NCBI RefSeq assembly: GCF_000265405.1
Contig: NC_018010.1
Location: 2,129,501 to 2,193,500, forward strand
DNA: 64,000 nucleotides
Direction of reading: 5' to 3'
Origin: Belliella baltica DSM 15883
GTDB lineage: Bacteria > Bacteroidota > Bacteroidia > Cytophagales > Cyclobacteriaceae
Shown piece by piece: positions 54,326-62,467 of the stretch. Numbering within the stretch: the first letter of the stretch is position 1; every line of letters begins with the position of its first letter. The notes below the pieces were generated by a model. The model ran no database searches, was not told the origin of the DNA, and saw only the letters and a list, made by a program, of their open reading frames with translations. Both the position numbers and the translations under genes were made by a program.

Positions 54326-54722
54326 AAGGGTAATTCTGGATACTAATCTGTGGATAAGTTTTTTGATCTCCAAAAGACAAAAGGAATTGGATATCCTTCT
54401 TGAATCTGGGGTAGTAACACTGATTTTTTCGCAAGAATTGCTTGAAGAGTTTTTAGAGGTTTCAGAAAGGCCCAAATTCAAAAGATTTTTTAAAAAATCA
54501 GATATCAAAGCACTTCTGAACCAAATTGAAACTTTTGGAGAATTAATAAGGGTGGAATCAAAAATCAATGAATGTAGGGATCCAAAAGATAATTTCTTAT
54601 TGAGTCTTTCGGTTGATGGTAAAGCAGATTTCTTAGTAACAGGAGATTCTGACTTATTAGTATTAGGGAAGATAGAGAAGACAAAAATAGTTACTTGGGC
54701 TGAATTCATTTCACAAGAATAA
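54315..54722 (+). CDS. PIN-family toxin component
   Basis: 135 residues, PIN-domain ribonuclease of the putative toxin-antitoxin family. Acidic site residues: Asp in RVILDTNLWISFL (N-terminus), Glu in SQELLEEFLEV, Asp in ECRDPKDNFLL and the final Asp in LVTGDSDLLVLG. All four are present. ATG 54315 is chosen because it lies inside the end of the antitoxin; an in-frame earlier start at 54291 is less likely. Confidence 0.9.
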   Translation: MKNRRVILDTNLWISFLISKRQKELDILLESGVVTLIFSQELLEEFLEVSERPKFKRFFKKSDIKALLNQIETFGELIRVESKINECRDPKDNFLLSLSVDGKADFLVTGDSDLLVLGKIEKTKIVTWAEFISQE

Positions 54723-54735
54723 AAATCACAGCCTG

Positions 54736-54751
54736 TCCCGCTTTAGCGGGA
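54736..54751. repeat. Short palindrome next to attC site 5
   Basis: TCCCGCTTTAGCGGGA, preceded by CAGCCTG, immediately before the box of attC site 5. Related in layout to the other CCTGxCCCG palindromes. Confidence 0.7.
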
Positions 54752-54754
54752 TCA

Positions 54755-54828
54755 CCACAATATCACCTTGGATACAGCCTGCCTGGAGGCAGACAGGCCC
54801 GCCATTTCCAAGCTGAATCACGTTTTAA
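54755..54828 (+). other. attC site 5, shortened (74 bases)
   Basis: From CCACAAT (expected CCACAAC) to GTTTTAA. Ends match site 2 (ATCACCTTG left, CCAAGCTGAATCACGTT right), but the central part is replaced by the palindrome-like CAGCCTGCCTGGAGGCAG. Shortening and the box mutation may make it inactive. Confidence 0.7.
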
Positions 54829-54851
54829 AACATAGAATTTGACGATAAAAT

Positions 54852-55206
54852 GACTGCTAAAAAAGTTGATTTTACAGAACTACTGTAAGTCAAGACGGAA
54901 AGCAAAAATGATTTAGCACAAGTTTTTAAAGAATTAGGTTTTCCACTTGATTAATAAAGAATAGAATTAGCAACCACACAAATCATAGAAAGCAGAATAT
55001 TCACTTTTCAAGGCCTGTAAGTGATGTTAGATCTGGGTTTGGCCCAACTGTATGAAGTTGAAGTAAAAAGATTGAACGAGCAGGTAAAAAGAAGTATTAC
55101 AAGATTTTCTGCCCATTTCAGATTCTATTTATCGGATACCGAGAAAAATGAACTGGTCGCAAATTGCGACCGATCACAAAAATTTATCACTTTACAAATA
55201 AAGAGT
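54852..55206 (+). pseudogene. ORF6N-domain gene remnant
   Basis: Translation pieces MTAKKVDFTELL-stop, ESRIFTFQGL-stop and VMLDLGLAQLYEVEVKRLNEQ belong to an ORF6N (phage anti-repressor-like DNA-binding) protein but are broken by stop codons before ending at 55206. No intact reading frame longer than 62 codons remains. Confidence 0.6.
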
Positions 55207-55771
55207 TAAATAAGTACAATTTAATTGAAGTTGAGGATTTAATTTTCACCATTCGTGGTGTTCAAGTGATGCTTGACCGTGATTTGGCAGAAATGTATGA
55301 TATTGAAACGCGCGTATTTAATCAAGCAGTAAAAAGAAATATTTATCGCTTTCCTGAAAAATTTAGGTTTCAATTAACCGAGGTTGAGATTAAAGACTTG
55401 AGATCACATTTGGTGACTTCAAATTCAAAATCACAAATTGTGACCTTGAATATTTCTGGAACTAAACAAGGGAAAATCTTAAAATATTTACCCTATGCTT
55501 TCACCGAACAAGGTGTTGCCATGCTTTCAGCAGTATTGCGAAGCGAAAAAGCCATAAGGGTAAGTATACAAATTATGAATGCCTTTGTAGAAATGAGAAA
55601 AGTATTGGCTATCATACAGGGCTTTTGCAAAGAGTAGAGAGCATTGAGTCGAAACTACAATTGAACGACCAACATTTTGAAAAAATCTTTACCGCTTTGG
55701 AACAAGGTAAACCTGCTATCAAACAAGATATCTTTTTTAAAGGCGAAAGAATTGTTGGGCATGAACATTAA
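55206..55771 (+). pseudogene. ORF6N-domain protein, frameshifted
   Basis: Codes IFTIRGVQVMLDRDLAEMYD and AVKRNIYRFPEKFRFQLTE, an ORF6N domain, then a KilA-C-like middle up to MRKVLAIIQG near 55625. The frame stops at 55637, while another frame continues with LQRVESIESKLQLNDQHFEK to 55771, so a single-base change has split it. Function of these proteins is unknown; they resemble phage Roi/anti-repressors. Confidence 0.68.
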
Positions 55772-55824
55772 CAGTACTTTATGCCTTAGGTAGTAAATAT
55801 TGTAGATACTGACCTATCTGAATA

Positions 55825-56126
55825 CAAAGCCGCCCAGTCAGGCCTCAAAACCACAGAAATCCCCGTAGATTACAGAAAGCGCATAGGCGTCTCAAAAGTA
55901 AGTGGAACGGTGAAAGGAGTATTCGGAGCAGGATATAAAATTCTTTGGACGATTTATAAGTATTGGTAAAGTGTCATTTTTTATCAAATATACTCAGTAG
56001 TAGGTATTTTTTTAGAGTGAAGAAAGTGGTAGTTTTATGTTTAGATAATTTAAAAATATACGCAACAGTTGTGCAATACATTCCATATGGAACAAATAGC
56101 GCAATGGTTGCGTGAAGAAAACCGTT
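55825..56126. repeat. 302-base direct repeat, copy 2
   Basis: Second copy of 41830-42131. It contains the last 48 codons of the glycosyltransferase, the spacer and the hairpin, then GTTATGT where copy 1 has GTTGGGG. Confidence 0.93.
55826..55969 (+). pseudogene. 3' fragment of the glycosyltransferase gene
   Basis: Encodes KAAQSGLKTTEIPVDYRKRI and the rest of the C-terminus of the enzyme at 41279-41974, ending at the same stop codon. No start and no catalytic part, so it is only a duplicated tail. Confidence 0.93.
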
Positions 56127-56130
56127 ATGT
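56060..56130 (+). other. Second copy of the array-entry hairpin
   Basis: Arms ACGCAACAGTTGTGC and GCGCAATGGTTGCGT with inner TTCCATATGGAA, then GTTATGT at 56124-56130. One arm base differs from copy 1. Confidence 0.6.
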
Positions 56131-56952
56131 GCTATGCCAAAAGACCGCTACGAACTACATTTAGACATTGACAAATGAAGAAAGAAAACCAAACAAGGCT
56201 GACAGAAGAAATCATTGAAACTGCATACAGACTGCTAACTCATAAACTTGCCTTTGGCGGACTAACAGCACGAAATGAAAGCTCTTTTCAGTTAGAGTTT
56301 GGACACATTTTAAAAACATTAGGCCAACTCTATGAATTTAGACTTGCTGACAAATTTCATCTTGAATTTGAAACTTACATTTCGCTTAACGAAACAAGTA
56401 TTAAAAGCAAATCGGACAGAGCAAGAGTGGATTTACTAATTAAATATCAGGACGACAATAGCACAACCACAGTCGCAATAGAATTGAAGTTTTTCAAAAA
56501 AGAAAATCACAGAGAACCTAATAACAGATATGACGTTTTCAAAGACATTTCAAACCTTGAATTATACAAGAAACACGGCATAGACATTTGTTATTTTATT
56601 CTTGCGACAGACCATTCACACTATTACAATCAAGACAATTATTCACCAGATACGTCAGACTTTGACTTCAGAAATGGGAAAAGTTATAAAGCAGGAACTA
56701 ACTTACAATACAAAACAGACAAACCATACGGACAGGACATTACATTAAACAATGATTATGCTTTTTCGTGGGACAATATAAACGACTTGTATTTTTTGAA
56801 ACTAAAAGTATGACAAAGGCACAAGCACATAACACGGGTTTTGCGTCAGGCGGGGTGACGTGCAAACTTGGGGCTTTGTGCATCTATTCAAGTTCAGTGC
56901 AGGTTGACAGTTTTGTGCTCCGAAACCCGCCCGAACGCAAAGCCCGAAAACG
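56125..56952 (+). mobile_element. Gene cassette 7 (PD-(D/E)XK-like protein)
   Basis: Starts in GTTATGTGC (56124); its site opens with GCACATAAC (56825), a perfect nine-base complement. This is the only cassette behind the second repeat copy. Confidence 0.87.
56175..56813 (+). CDS. PD-(D/E)XK nuclease-like cassette protein
   Basis: 212 residues, soluble. The segment ARVDLLIKY ... TTVAIELKFFKKE near residues 93-120 has the D...(E)xK spacing of the PD-(D/E)XK superfamily, after a helical N-terminal part with an ESSFQLEFGHILK motif carrying a conserved-looking Glu. It resembles uncharacterised restriction-like proteins. Sole gene of cassette 7, 14 bases ahead of the attC. Confidence 0.78.
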   Translation: MKKENQTRLTEEIIETAYRLLTHKLAFGGLTARNESSFQLEFGHILKTLGQLYEFRLADKFHLEFETYISLNETSIKSKSDRARVDLLIKYQDDNSTTTVAIELKFFKKENHREPNNRYDVFKDISNLELYKKHGIDICYFILATDHSHYYNQDNYSPDTSDFDFRNGKSYKAGTNLQYKTDKPYGQDITLNNDYAFSWDNINDLYFLKLKV

Positions 56953-56958
56953 TAAAGT
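56827..56958 (+). other. attC site 7 (132 bases, mutated last box)
   Basis: From ACATAAC to GTAAAGT, where consensus GTTRRRY is broken at the third base. Arms CGGGTTTTGCGTCAGGCGGG and CCCGCCCGAACGCAAAGCCCG; GTGCTCCGAAACCCGCC present. The mutation may explain why no further cassette follows. Confidence 0.82.
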
Positions 56959-57104
56959 ACCATTTACCAAGAATTGAAAACCCTTTAATCTAAGCAGATT
57001 TTTCATTATCAAACCGCTTCCCCAGCAATTTGAAATAGCAATTTAAATATCCGCTTTCACACCGACGAAAGAAAACTCACAATTACAAACAATTATTTAT
57101 TCAT

Positions 57105-57138
57105 AATGTCAAGTTTTTAATGTTAAAAACTTGACATT
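57105..57138. promoter_or_regulatory. Perfect inverted repeat before AbiEi homologue 1
   Basis: AATGTCAAGTTTTTAA and its exact complement are separated by TG, 27 bases before the GTG start. AbiEi antitoxins repress their operon through inverted repeats, so an operator is likely. Confidence 0.75.
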
Positions 57139-57164
57139 TAAATTAAAGTAACTACTTTTGAAGA

Positions 57165-57890
57165 GTGAAAGTAGCTGAGCAGATACGAAAATCCATTGAA
57201 CGCATTCCCGAAGGTCAACCTTTTGGTTATGCAGATTTGGGTATTGAAGCCAATGATTTTTTCAGTGCTGCCAAGGCTTTGGAGCGTTTACAAAAGAATG
57301 GGACTATAAAAAAGGTATCTAAAGGCCTATTTTATATTCCACGTAAGACCATATTTGGAGAATTGGGACCTGATAGTAATGAATTATTAAAAAGGTACTT
57401 ATTTGAAGATGGTAAACGTGTAGCGTATGAAACAGGCTTTTCTTTATATAACAGATTGGGATTAACCACACAAATGGCTTTTAAAATAAAAGTAGCCACA
57501 AGGGGTAATCTAATCAAAATAAATATCGGAGCGTTAAAAGTAAGTTCGGTAAAAAGTTATGTTAATATAACAGAGCAAAACTATCAATTGTTAGGTTATT
57601 TGGATGCCTTAAAAGACATTAAAAGAATTCCCGATTGCTCAGTTGTACAGGCAGTAAGGCGTATGGGTTTTTTAATAAAAGATTTAACCACAAAAGAGAG
57701 AAAAGAAATAATTCAATATGCATTGTTTTATCCGGCTAGAGTAAGGGCATTGCTTGGAGCTATTGTAGAAAACCTGAATTTGAAACTCAATCTGGATGAA
57801 TTAAAAACTAGCCTCAACCCGTTGACGAAAGTGAATTTGGGTATAAAAGAAGCAGAACTGCCAACTATCAAAAACTGGAATATTGAATGA
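57165..57890 (+). CDS. AbiEi-like (DUF6088) antitoxin, partner lost
   Basis: 241 residues: N-terminal winged helix (KSIERIPEGQPFGYADLG, ALERLQKNGTIKKVSKGLFYIP) and a C-terminal DUF6088/AbiEi domain (GKRVAYETGFSLYNRLGLTTQ). In type IV AbiE systems the next gene is the AbiEii nucleotidyltransferase; here only a 15-codon overlap ORF (57887-57934) follows and the toxin is missing up to 58146. It is therefore an orphan antitoxin or a remnant. GTG start 57165 fits the position of the operator. Confidence 0.83.
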   Translation: MKVAEQIRKSIERIPEGQPFGYADLGIEANDFFSAAKALERLQKNGTIKKVSKGLFYIPRKTIFGELGPDSNELLKRYLFEDGKRVAYETGFSLYNRLGLTTQMAFKIKVATRGNLIKINIGALKVSSVKSYVNITEQNYQLLGYLDALKDIKRIPDCSVVQAVRRMGFLIKDLTTKERKEIIQYALFYPARVRALLGAIVENLNLKLNLDELKTSLNPLTKVNLGIKEAELPTIKNWNIE

Positions 57891-58104
57891 AATTTATGGG
57901 AGCAAGTTTAGAAAGACCGATTATCGAGCGCTAAGAAGGATTTGCCATTAAGTAGGATCATTCTTCATTGATGTCCGTAAGTCAGATGAATTGTTAATAG
58001 AAGAAGATTAATGCAATTTACTTTTCAACCAATGCCTTTGTATTTAATTAGAACAATACTTACCTCAAATTAAACATCTCAACTTATTATAGTTTACTAC
58101 CATT

Positions 58105-58138
58105 TTTGTCCCATATATTTACTAAATTTGGGACGAAA
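58105..58138. promoter_or_regulatory. Inverted repeat before abiEi homologue 2
   Basis: TTTGTCCCA and TGGGACGAAA separated by 15 bases, ending eight bases before the ATG at 58147. Likely autoregulatory operator. The remainder of 57935-58104 shows no feature. Confidence 0.65.
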
Positions 58139-58146
58139 TTGAATCA

Positions 58147-58755
58147 ATGGAAAGACCACAAGTAGAAAATAGAATAGCAGAATTATTGAAAACCTTCACA
58201 AAGGGTAGCGTTCTCTTTGTGGACGATTTCTTAGATTATGGTAATCCTGAAAGCGTTAAGAAAGCTTTATTACGATTGAAGGAAAAGGAAATTCTTGTCC
58301 GATTGGCTCATGGTATTTATCTATATCCAAAATTTGACAAAGAACTTGGTGTTCTCTTTCCATCTACCGAAGAAATAGCTAAAGCAATTGCAAGACGGGA
58401 TAAAGCTAGAATTGTCCCTACAGGTGTTCAAGCGTTGAATAAATTGGGTTTATCTACTCAAGTTCCAATGAAAGTGGTTTACTTATCTGATGGGGCTGCA
58501 AGAACCGTTAAAGTTGGCAAGCGAACTATTACATTTAAAAAAACAAGCCCGAAGAATCTTTTAGTAAAAGGAGAAATAAGCGGTTTGGCTATTCAGGCAC
58601 TCAAAACCATTGGTCAAAATACGGTAGATGAAAAAACAATAGAAAAAATCCAAGCCATTTTAAGGAAAGAAAAGAAAGAGAACATCATAAACGATGCGAA
58701 ACTATCCCCTGCCTGGATCAACAAAATATTAATGCAAGTAATTGAATTGCATTGA
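58147..58755 (+). CDS. AbiEi-like antitoxin (DUF6088)
   Basis: 202 residues: winged helix (FTKGSVLFVDDFLDYGNPES, LVRLAHGIYLYPKFD) and AbiEi domain (RIVPTGVQALNKLGLSTQVP). Complete and next to its toxin gene. Represses the operon and neutralises AbiEii in type IV systems that act as abortive-infection phage defence. Only about 25% like its neighbour by eye, so not a recent duplicate. Confidence 0.88.
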   Translation: MERPQVENRIAELLKTFTKGSVLFVDDFLDYGNPESVKKALLRLKEKEILVRLAHGIYLYPKFDKELGVLFPSTEEIAKAIARRDKARIVPTGVQALNKLGLSTQVPMKVVYLSDGAARTVKVGKRTITFKKTSPKNLLVKGEISGLAIQALKTIGQNTVDEKTIEKIQAILRKEKKENIINDAKLSPAWINKILMQVIELH

Positions 58756-58768
58756 GGAACTTATAATA

Positions 58769-59770
58769 ATGAATACAAATTGGCTAACACTATCAAAGGA
58801 AAGAAGGATTGAAATTCTCAATCAGGCAACAGAATTAACAGGTTTGCCAGCCATTGCCATTGAGAAAGATTGGTGGGTTTCATTATGTTTGAATGCTTCA
58901 TTTTCTTTACCTTACAGCAAAAATATTGTATTCAAAGGTGGAACTTCTTTGAGTAAGGGATGGGATTTGATAGAGCGATTTTCAGAAGATATTGACTTGG
59001 CAATTGACCGTAAATTTTTCGGATTTGAAGGAGACATTAGTAAAACACAAATAAGAAAACTTAGGAAAAAATCTTGTGAATTCATTTCAATAGATTTTCT
59101 GAAAGATTTAACTCGGATTTTGACGGAATGGGGAGCAATAACAGAATGTAAGCTCTTTGCTCAGCCTGTAACAGATTCAGACAAAGACCCACAGGTAATT
59201 GAAATTCATTACAATTCAATAACTGATACTTCGGAATACTTGCCACAAAGAGTTTTGATTGAAATAAGCTCTCGATCATTGATGGAGCCGACAGAGAAAC
59301 GTGAAATCAATTCTATTCTAAGTGTAAATTTTCCAAAGTTAAATTTTGTAACAGATGCTTTTACAATTTCTGCAGTTCTACCCCAACGAACTTTCCTTGA
59401 AAAGATATTTTTACTTCATGAAGAATTTTCGCAAGAGTCTGAAAAAATTCGAATAGACAGACTTTCGAGGCATTTGTATGATTTAGAGAGATTAATGGAT
59501 ACTCAACACGGTATATCAGCACTTCAAGACAAAGAACTTTACAAGAATATCGCTCTACACAGGAAGAAATTCAATACACTTCGTGGACTCGATTATGGCA
59601 ACCATACTCCCGATAAAATCAAAATTATACCACCCGACACTGTATTAAAAGAGTATGAAAATGACTATTCAGAAATGACCAAGTTTATGATTTATGGAGA
59701 GGCTTTGAAGTTTGAAATGCTCTTGAAGAGAATGGCAGAGTTACAAAAGCGTATAAATAGTTTGAATTGA
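58769..59770 (+). CDS. AbiEii/AbiGii-family nucleotidyltransferase toxin
   Basis: 333 residues. Nucleotidyltransferase motifs: FKGGTSLSKGWDLIERFSED with IDLAID (GG-S and D-x-D), preceded by AIEKDWWVSLCL. AbiEii toxins transfer nucleotides onto tRNA acceptor stems or other targets and stop growth on phage infection. ATG 58769 chosen; an in-frame TTG at 58742 would overlap the antitoxin gene by 14 bases. The pair appears intact and functional. Confidence 0.9.
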   Translation: MNTNWLTLSKERRIEILNQATELTGLPAIAIEKDWWVSLCLNASFSLPYSKNIVFKGGTSLSKGWDLIERFSEDIDLAIDRKFFGFEGDISKTQIRKLRKKSCEFISIDFLKDLTRILTEWGAITECKLFAQPVTDSDKDPQVIEIHYNSITDTSEYLPQRVLIEISSRSLMEPTEKREINSILSVNFPKLNFVTDAFTISAVLPQRTFLEKIFLLHEEFSQESEKIRIDRLSRHLYDLERLMDTQHGISALQDKELYKNIALHRKKFNTLRGLDYGNHTPDKIKIIPPDTVLKEYENDYSEMTKFMIYGEALKFEMLLKRMAELQKRINSLN

Positions 59771-59831
59771 AAAGAAGTATAATCATATAATTATTAATCA
59801 TAAATTAGAGTGCGAATAAAAACTATATGTT

Positions 59832-60725
59832 ATGAAAAAATCACTCACTATTCTTTTTTTGATTGCCACCATCAGCTTTTCTTGTTCAAAAGCGCCTCAG
59901 CGTGAAAATATTAATTTTGAAGAGTGGGGGAAGTATTGGTTTCAGGGGAAAGCTGAAATCAGCAGTTTTGATTTAGAGCAATATCGATATGGTGAAGCGA
60001 GAGAAGGAGAGGCGGTATTGATATTTGTGACGGAAGATTTTTCCAGAAAAAAGCAAGTGAAGCTAGACAATCCTGAGGAAGCAGGAAAAGATAAGATTTC
60101 TGTGTTGAAGATGAATCAGACTAGAGATTTTGTTACGGGGATCTATCCCTATCATATGATGCTGTCTGCTTTTACCCCTATCAAAGAAAAATCGCAAGGA
60201 CTGAAATTTACGTCATCAGTTCAGGAGTGGTGTGGACAGAGTTTCACCCAGCTTAATCTGAATGGTGAAGATTCCTATTCAGGAAAGTTATTCTCTTATT
60301 TCGAAAAAGAAGGAGATCAATCTATCAGTTTGACAGGTTTGGCGGAGGATGATTTATGGAATTTGATCCGAATTTCACCAAATGAAATTCCTATTGGGAG
60401 TGTCATGATGTTTCCATCTTTATTTTATCAGCGCTTTTCCCATCAGGAATTGGCGGCAGAAGAGGCATTTATCAGAGTGCAAGATATCAGCAATGATCGC
60501 AAACAGCTTGAGCTCACTTATAGTTCTGGGGCTCGTGTCTTGAAAATTGATTTCGAGAAAGAATTCCCTCATGAAATCATGGCTTGGGAAGAAAGCCAAA
60601 CCAAATCCAATGGTCAGAAAGAAGTCACCAAAGCTCGGAGAAAAGCAGTGAAGGTGCTTGATTATTGGACGAGAAATGAGGTGGAGGATGAATTTTTGAG
60701 GGAAGAGTTGAAATTGAAGGAATGA
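59832..60725 (+). CDS. Hypothetical lipoprotein
   Basis: 297 residues with lipobox TISFSC and no recognised domain. It is rich in acidic and aromatic residues, with a KYWFQGKAEISSFDLEQYRY segment near residue 35 and a FSRKKQVKLDN segment near 75. Family members are sometimes annotated as septum inhibitor Maf, but no Maf motif is present. Appears to be core-genome. Confidence 0.82.
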   Translation: MKKSLTILFLIATISFSCSKAPQRENINFEEWGKYWFQGKAEISSFDLEQYRYGEAREGEAVLIFVTEDFSRKKQVKLDNPEEAGKDKISVLKMNQTRDFVTGIYPYHMMLSAFTPIKEKSQGLKFTSSVQEWCGQSFTQLNLNGEDSYSGKLFSYFEKEGDQSISLTGLAEDDLWNLIRISPNEIPIGSVMMFPSLFYQRFSHQELAAEEAFIRVQDISNDRKQLELTYSSGARVLKIDFEKEFPHEIMAWEESQTKSNGQKEVTKARRKAVKVLDYWTRNEVEDEFLREELKLKE

Positions 60726-60729
60726 TTGA

Positions 60730-60842
60730 GGAGATGTGAGAAGTGAGATTCGAGAAGCGAGAGACGAGATGCGAGATGCGAGAAGTGAGATGCGAGAAGT
60801 GAGATGTAAGACACAAGACGCAAGACGCAAGACATTAGACAA
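60730..60842. repeat. Imperfect purine-rich minisatellite
   Basis: About eleven variants of a 9-12 base unit such as GAGATGCGAGAAGT, drifting into GACGCAAGAC. Located after the lipoprotein gene. No coding potential. A further hairpin TGCCC-tgaag-GGGCA lies at about 60893-60907. Confidence 0.8.
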
Positions 60843-61001
60843 AGGATGAGGGGTGAAGATGAAGGAGGGACGAAGTAAGAGTCGAGAATCAATGCCCTGA
60901 AGGGGCAATTGAATAGCTAAAAAAAATCAACTAAAAATTGTCAACTATTCTTAAGGACGAGATCTAGTTAGCAATTAAGATCATTGAAGCCAACTATAAA
61001 A

Positions 61002-62429
61002 GACACTATCCCGATAAGTGTGTAAACTTTAAATTATGATTTTATGGTCAGGTTTCAAGAAGCCTGACCCTATCACCAAATATAAGCAGGAAACTGTTAA
61101 GAATAGTGCCCCAGTCCCGAATGGGCATAGTCCATTTTTTCGATGCTTCTCTTGCAGCGAGGAAAACAGACTTCATAACAGCATCATCTGTTGGAAAAGA
61201 GAGCTTGTTTTTGGTGTATTTTCTGATCTTTCCATTCAGGTTTTCAATCAGGTTGGTGGTATAGATGATTTTACGGATTTCAGCGGGGTAATCGAAGAAG
61301 GCGGTGAGTTCGTCCCAGTTGTCCCTCCAGCTTTTGATGGCATAGGAGTATTTTGAGTCCCATTTTTTGGCAAAATCGTTAAGAGCAGCCCATGCAGCCT
61401 CCTTGGTAGGGGCAGTATAAATTTCCTTCATATCCCTTGTAAAGGCCTTACGGTCTTTCCATACGACATATCTACATGCATTTCTGATCTGATGGACAAC
61501 ACATATCTGGGTGACGGACTGAGGGAAAGAGGCCTTTATTGTATCAGTAAACCCGTTCAGGTTATCAGTTGCTGTTATGAGAATATCTTCAACCCCTCTG
61601 GCTTTCAGGTCAGTGAGTACCCCCATCCAAAAAGCGGAAGATTCATTCTTACCAAGCCAAAGGCCGAGTATCTCTTTGAGGCCATTAGTTCTGAGGCCAA
61701 CAGCAATATAAACGGTCTTATTAACTACTTTGGAGTTCTCCCTGACTTTGAAGGATATACCATCCATCCAAACGATCAGGTATACAGGGTCAAGTGGCCT
61801 GTTTCTCCATGCAACAATATCCTCCGCTACGGCACTGGTAACCCTTGAGATGGTGGAAGTGGATACATTGATGTCATAAAGCTCCCGGATCTGCTCTTCG
61901 ATGTCCTGGTTTGACATTCCCTTAGCATACATGGATATGATCACGTTTTCAACGCCCTCTGCCATCCTTTTGCGTTTGGGCACAAGGGCAGGCTCAAAGC
62001 TGCCGTCCCGGTCTCTTGGGACTTTGATTTCAGCTTCTCCAAAGGAGTTCTTTATGGTTTTGCTGGAATGGCCATTTCTTGAATTGGAATTATCGGAGTT
62101 CTGATGCTTTTCATAACCAAGATGGGCATCTAACTCGCCTTCAAGCATTTTCTCGACAGCTCTTTTCTGAAGCTGTTGAAGAAAGGAATTGAGCTCCCCT
62201 GCAGTCTTGAACTGCTTGAGGAAATCATCATTTAATAGATCTTCTTTTTTCATTTTTGCAATCTGTGTGTTAAAGGTAAGAAATTGTCCACACACAGATC
62301 GGGTATTCGCCTACCGCGGGTTCCTCAAATTCTCTGTGCGATTTCTTCTAAATCACACAGAGAATTTCGAGGTATAACTTTAACTTCGTAAGTAGCTAAA
62401 CCAACTTACACAGTTTTTGTCATAGTCCC
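61002..62429 (-). mobile_element. IS256-family insertion sequence
   Basis: Terminal inverted repeats of 24 bases (17 matching) begin GACACTAT and, read inward from the other end, GGGACTAT, both leading to TGTGTAA. CTATAAAA flanks both sides (60994-61001 and 62430-62437), a clean eight-base target duplication. One transposase gene. It lies between the lipoprotein and the displaced glycosyltransferase gene. Confidence 0.95.
61048..62295 (-). CDS. IS256-family transposase
   Basis: 415 residues, mutator-type DDE transposase: [18 protein letters not shown] (first Asp), [15 protein letters not shown] (second Asp) and [20 protein letters not shown] (Glu). All catalytic positions are present, so the element may be active. 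Start at 62295 includes [24 protein letters not shown], about 14 codons later, is the more usual start. Confidence 0.95.
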   Translation of the reverse strand: MCGQFLTFNTQIAKMKKEDLLNDDFLKQFKTAGELNSFLQQLQKRAVEKMLEGELDAHLGYEKHQNSDNSNSRNGHSSKTIKNSFGEAEIKVPRDRDGSFEPALVPKRKRMAEGVENVIISMYAKGMSNQDIEEQIRELYDINVSTSTISRVTSAVAEDIVAWRNRPLDPVYLIVWMDGISFKVRENSKVVNKTVYIAVGLRTNGLKEILGLWLGKNESSAFWMGVLTDLKARGVEDILITATDNLNGFTDTIKASFPQSVTQICVVHQIRNACRYVVWKDRKAFTRDMKEIYTAPTKEAAWAALNDFAKKWDSKYSYAIKSWRDNWDELTAFFDYPAEIRKIIYTTNLIENLNGKIRKYTKNKLSFPTDDAVMKSVFLAAREASKKWTMPIRDWGTILNSFLLIFGDRVRLLET

Positions 62430-62467
62430 CTATAAAAAATAATTCAAAACACTTTAAAAGCTTCTTT

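Larger units (their letters stand above)
54047..54822 (+). mobile_element. Gene cassette 5 (antitoxin-PIN toxin)
   Basis: Starts in GTTGTGGTG (54046); its site opens with CACCACAAT (54753), complementary at eight of nine bases, with the last C changed to T. Toxin-antitoxin pairs are common stabilising cargo in long integron arrays. Confidence 0.8.
54823..55825 (+). mobile_element. Gene cassette 6, truncated (ORF6N remnants)
   Basis: Starts in GTTTTAA (54822), but no complementary site is found before the second copy of the 302-base repeat at 55825. Its 3' end was probably lost in the event that created the repeat. Confidence 0.55.

Noticed and set aside
59832..60725. Septum formation inhibitor Maf
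   Set aside because: No Maf nucleotide pyrophosphatase motif is present; the protein is an exported lipoprotein of unknown function.
60730..60842. Possible CRISPR array
   Set aside because: The units are 9-12 bases, degenerate and without spacers; it is a minisatellite.
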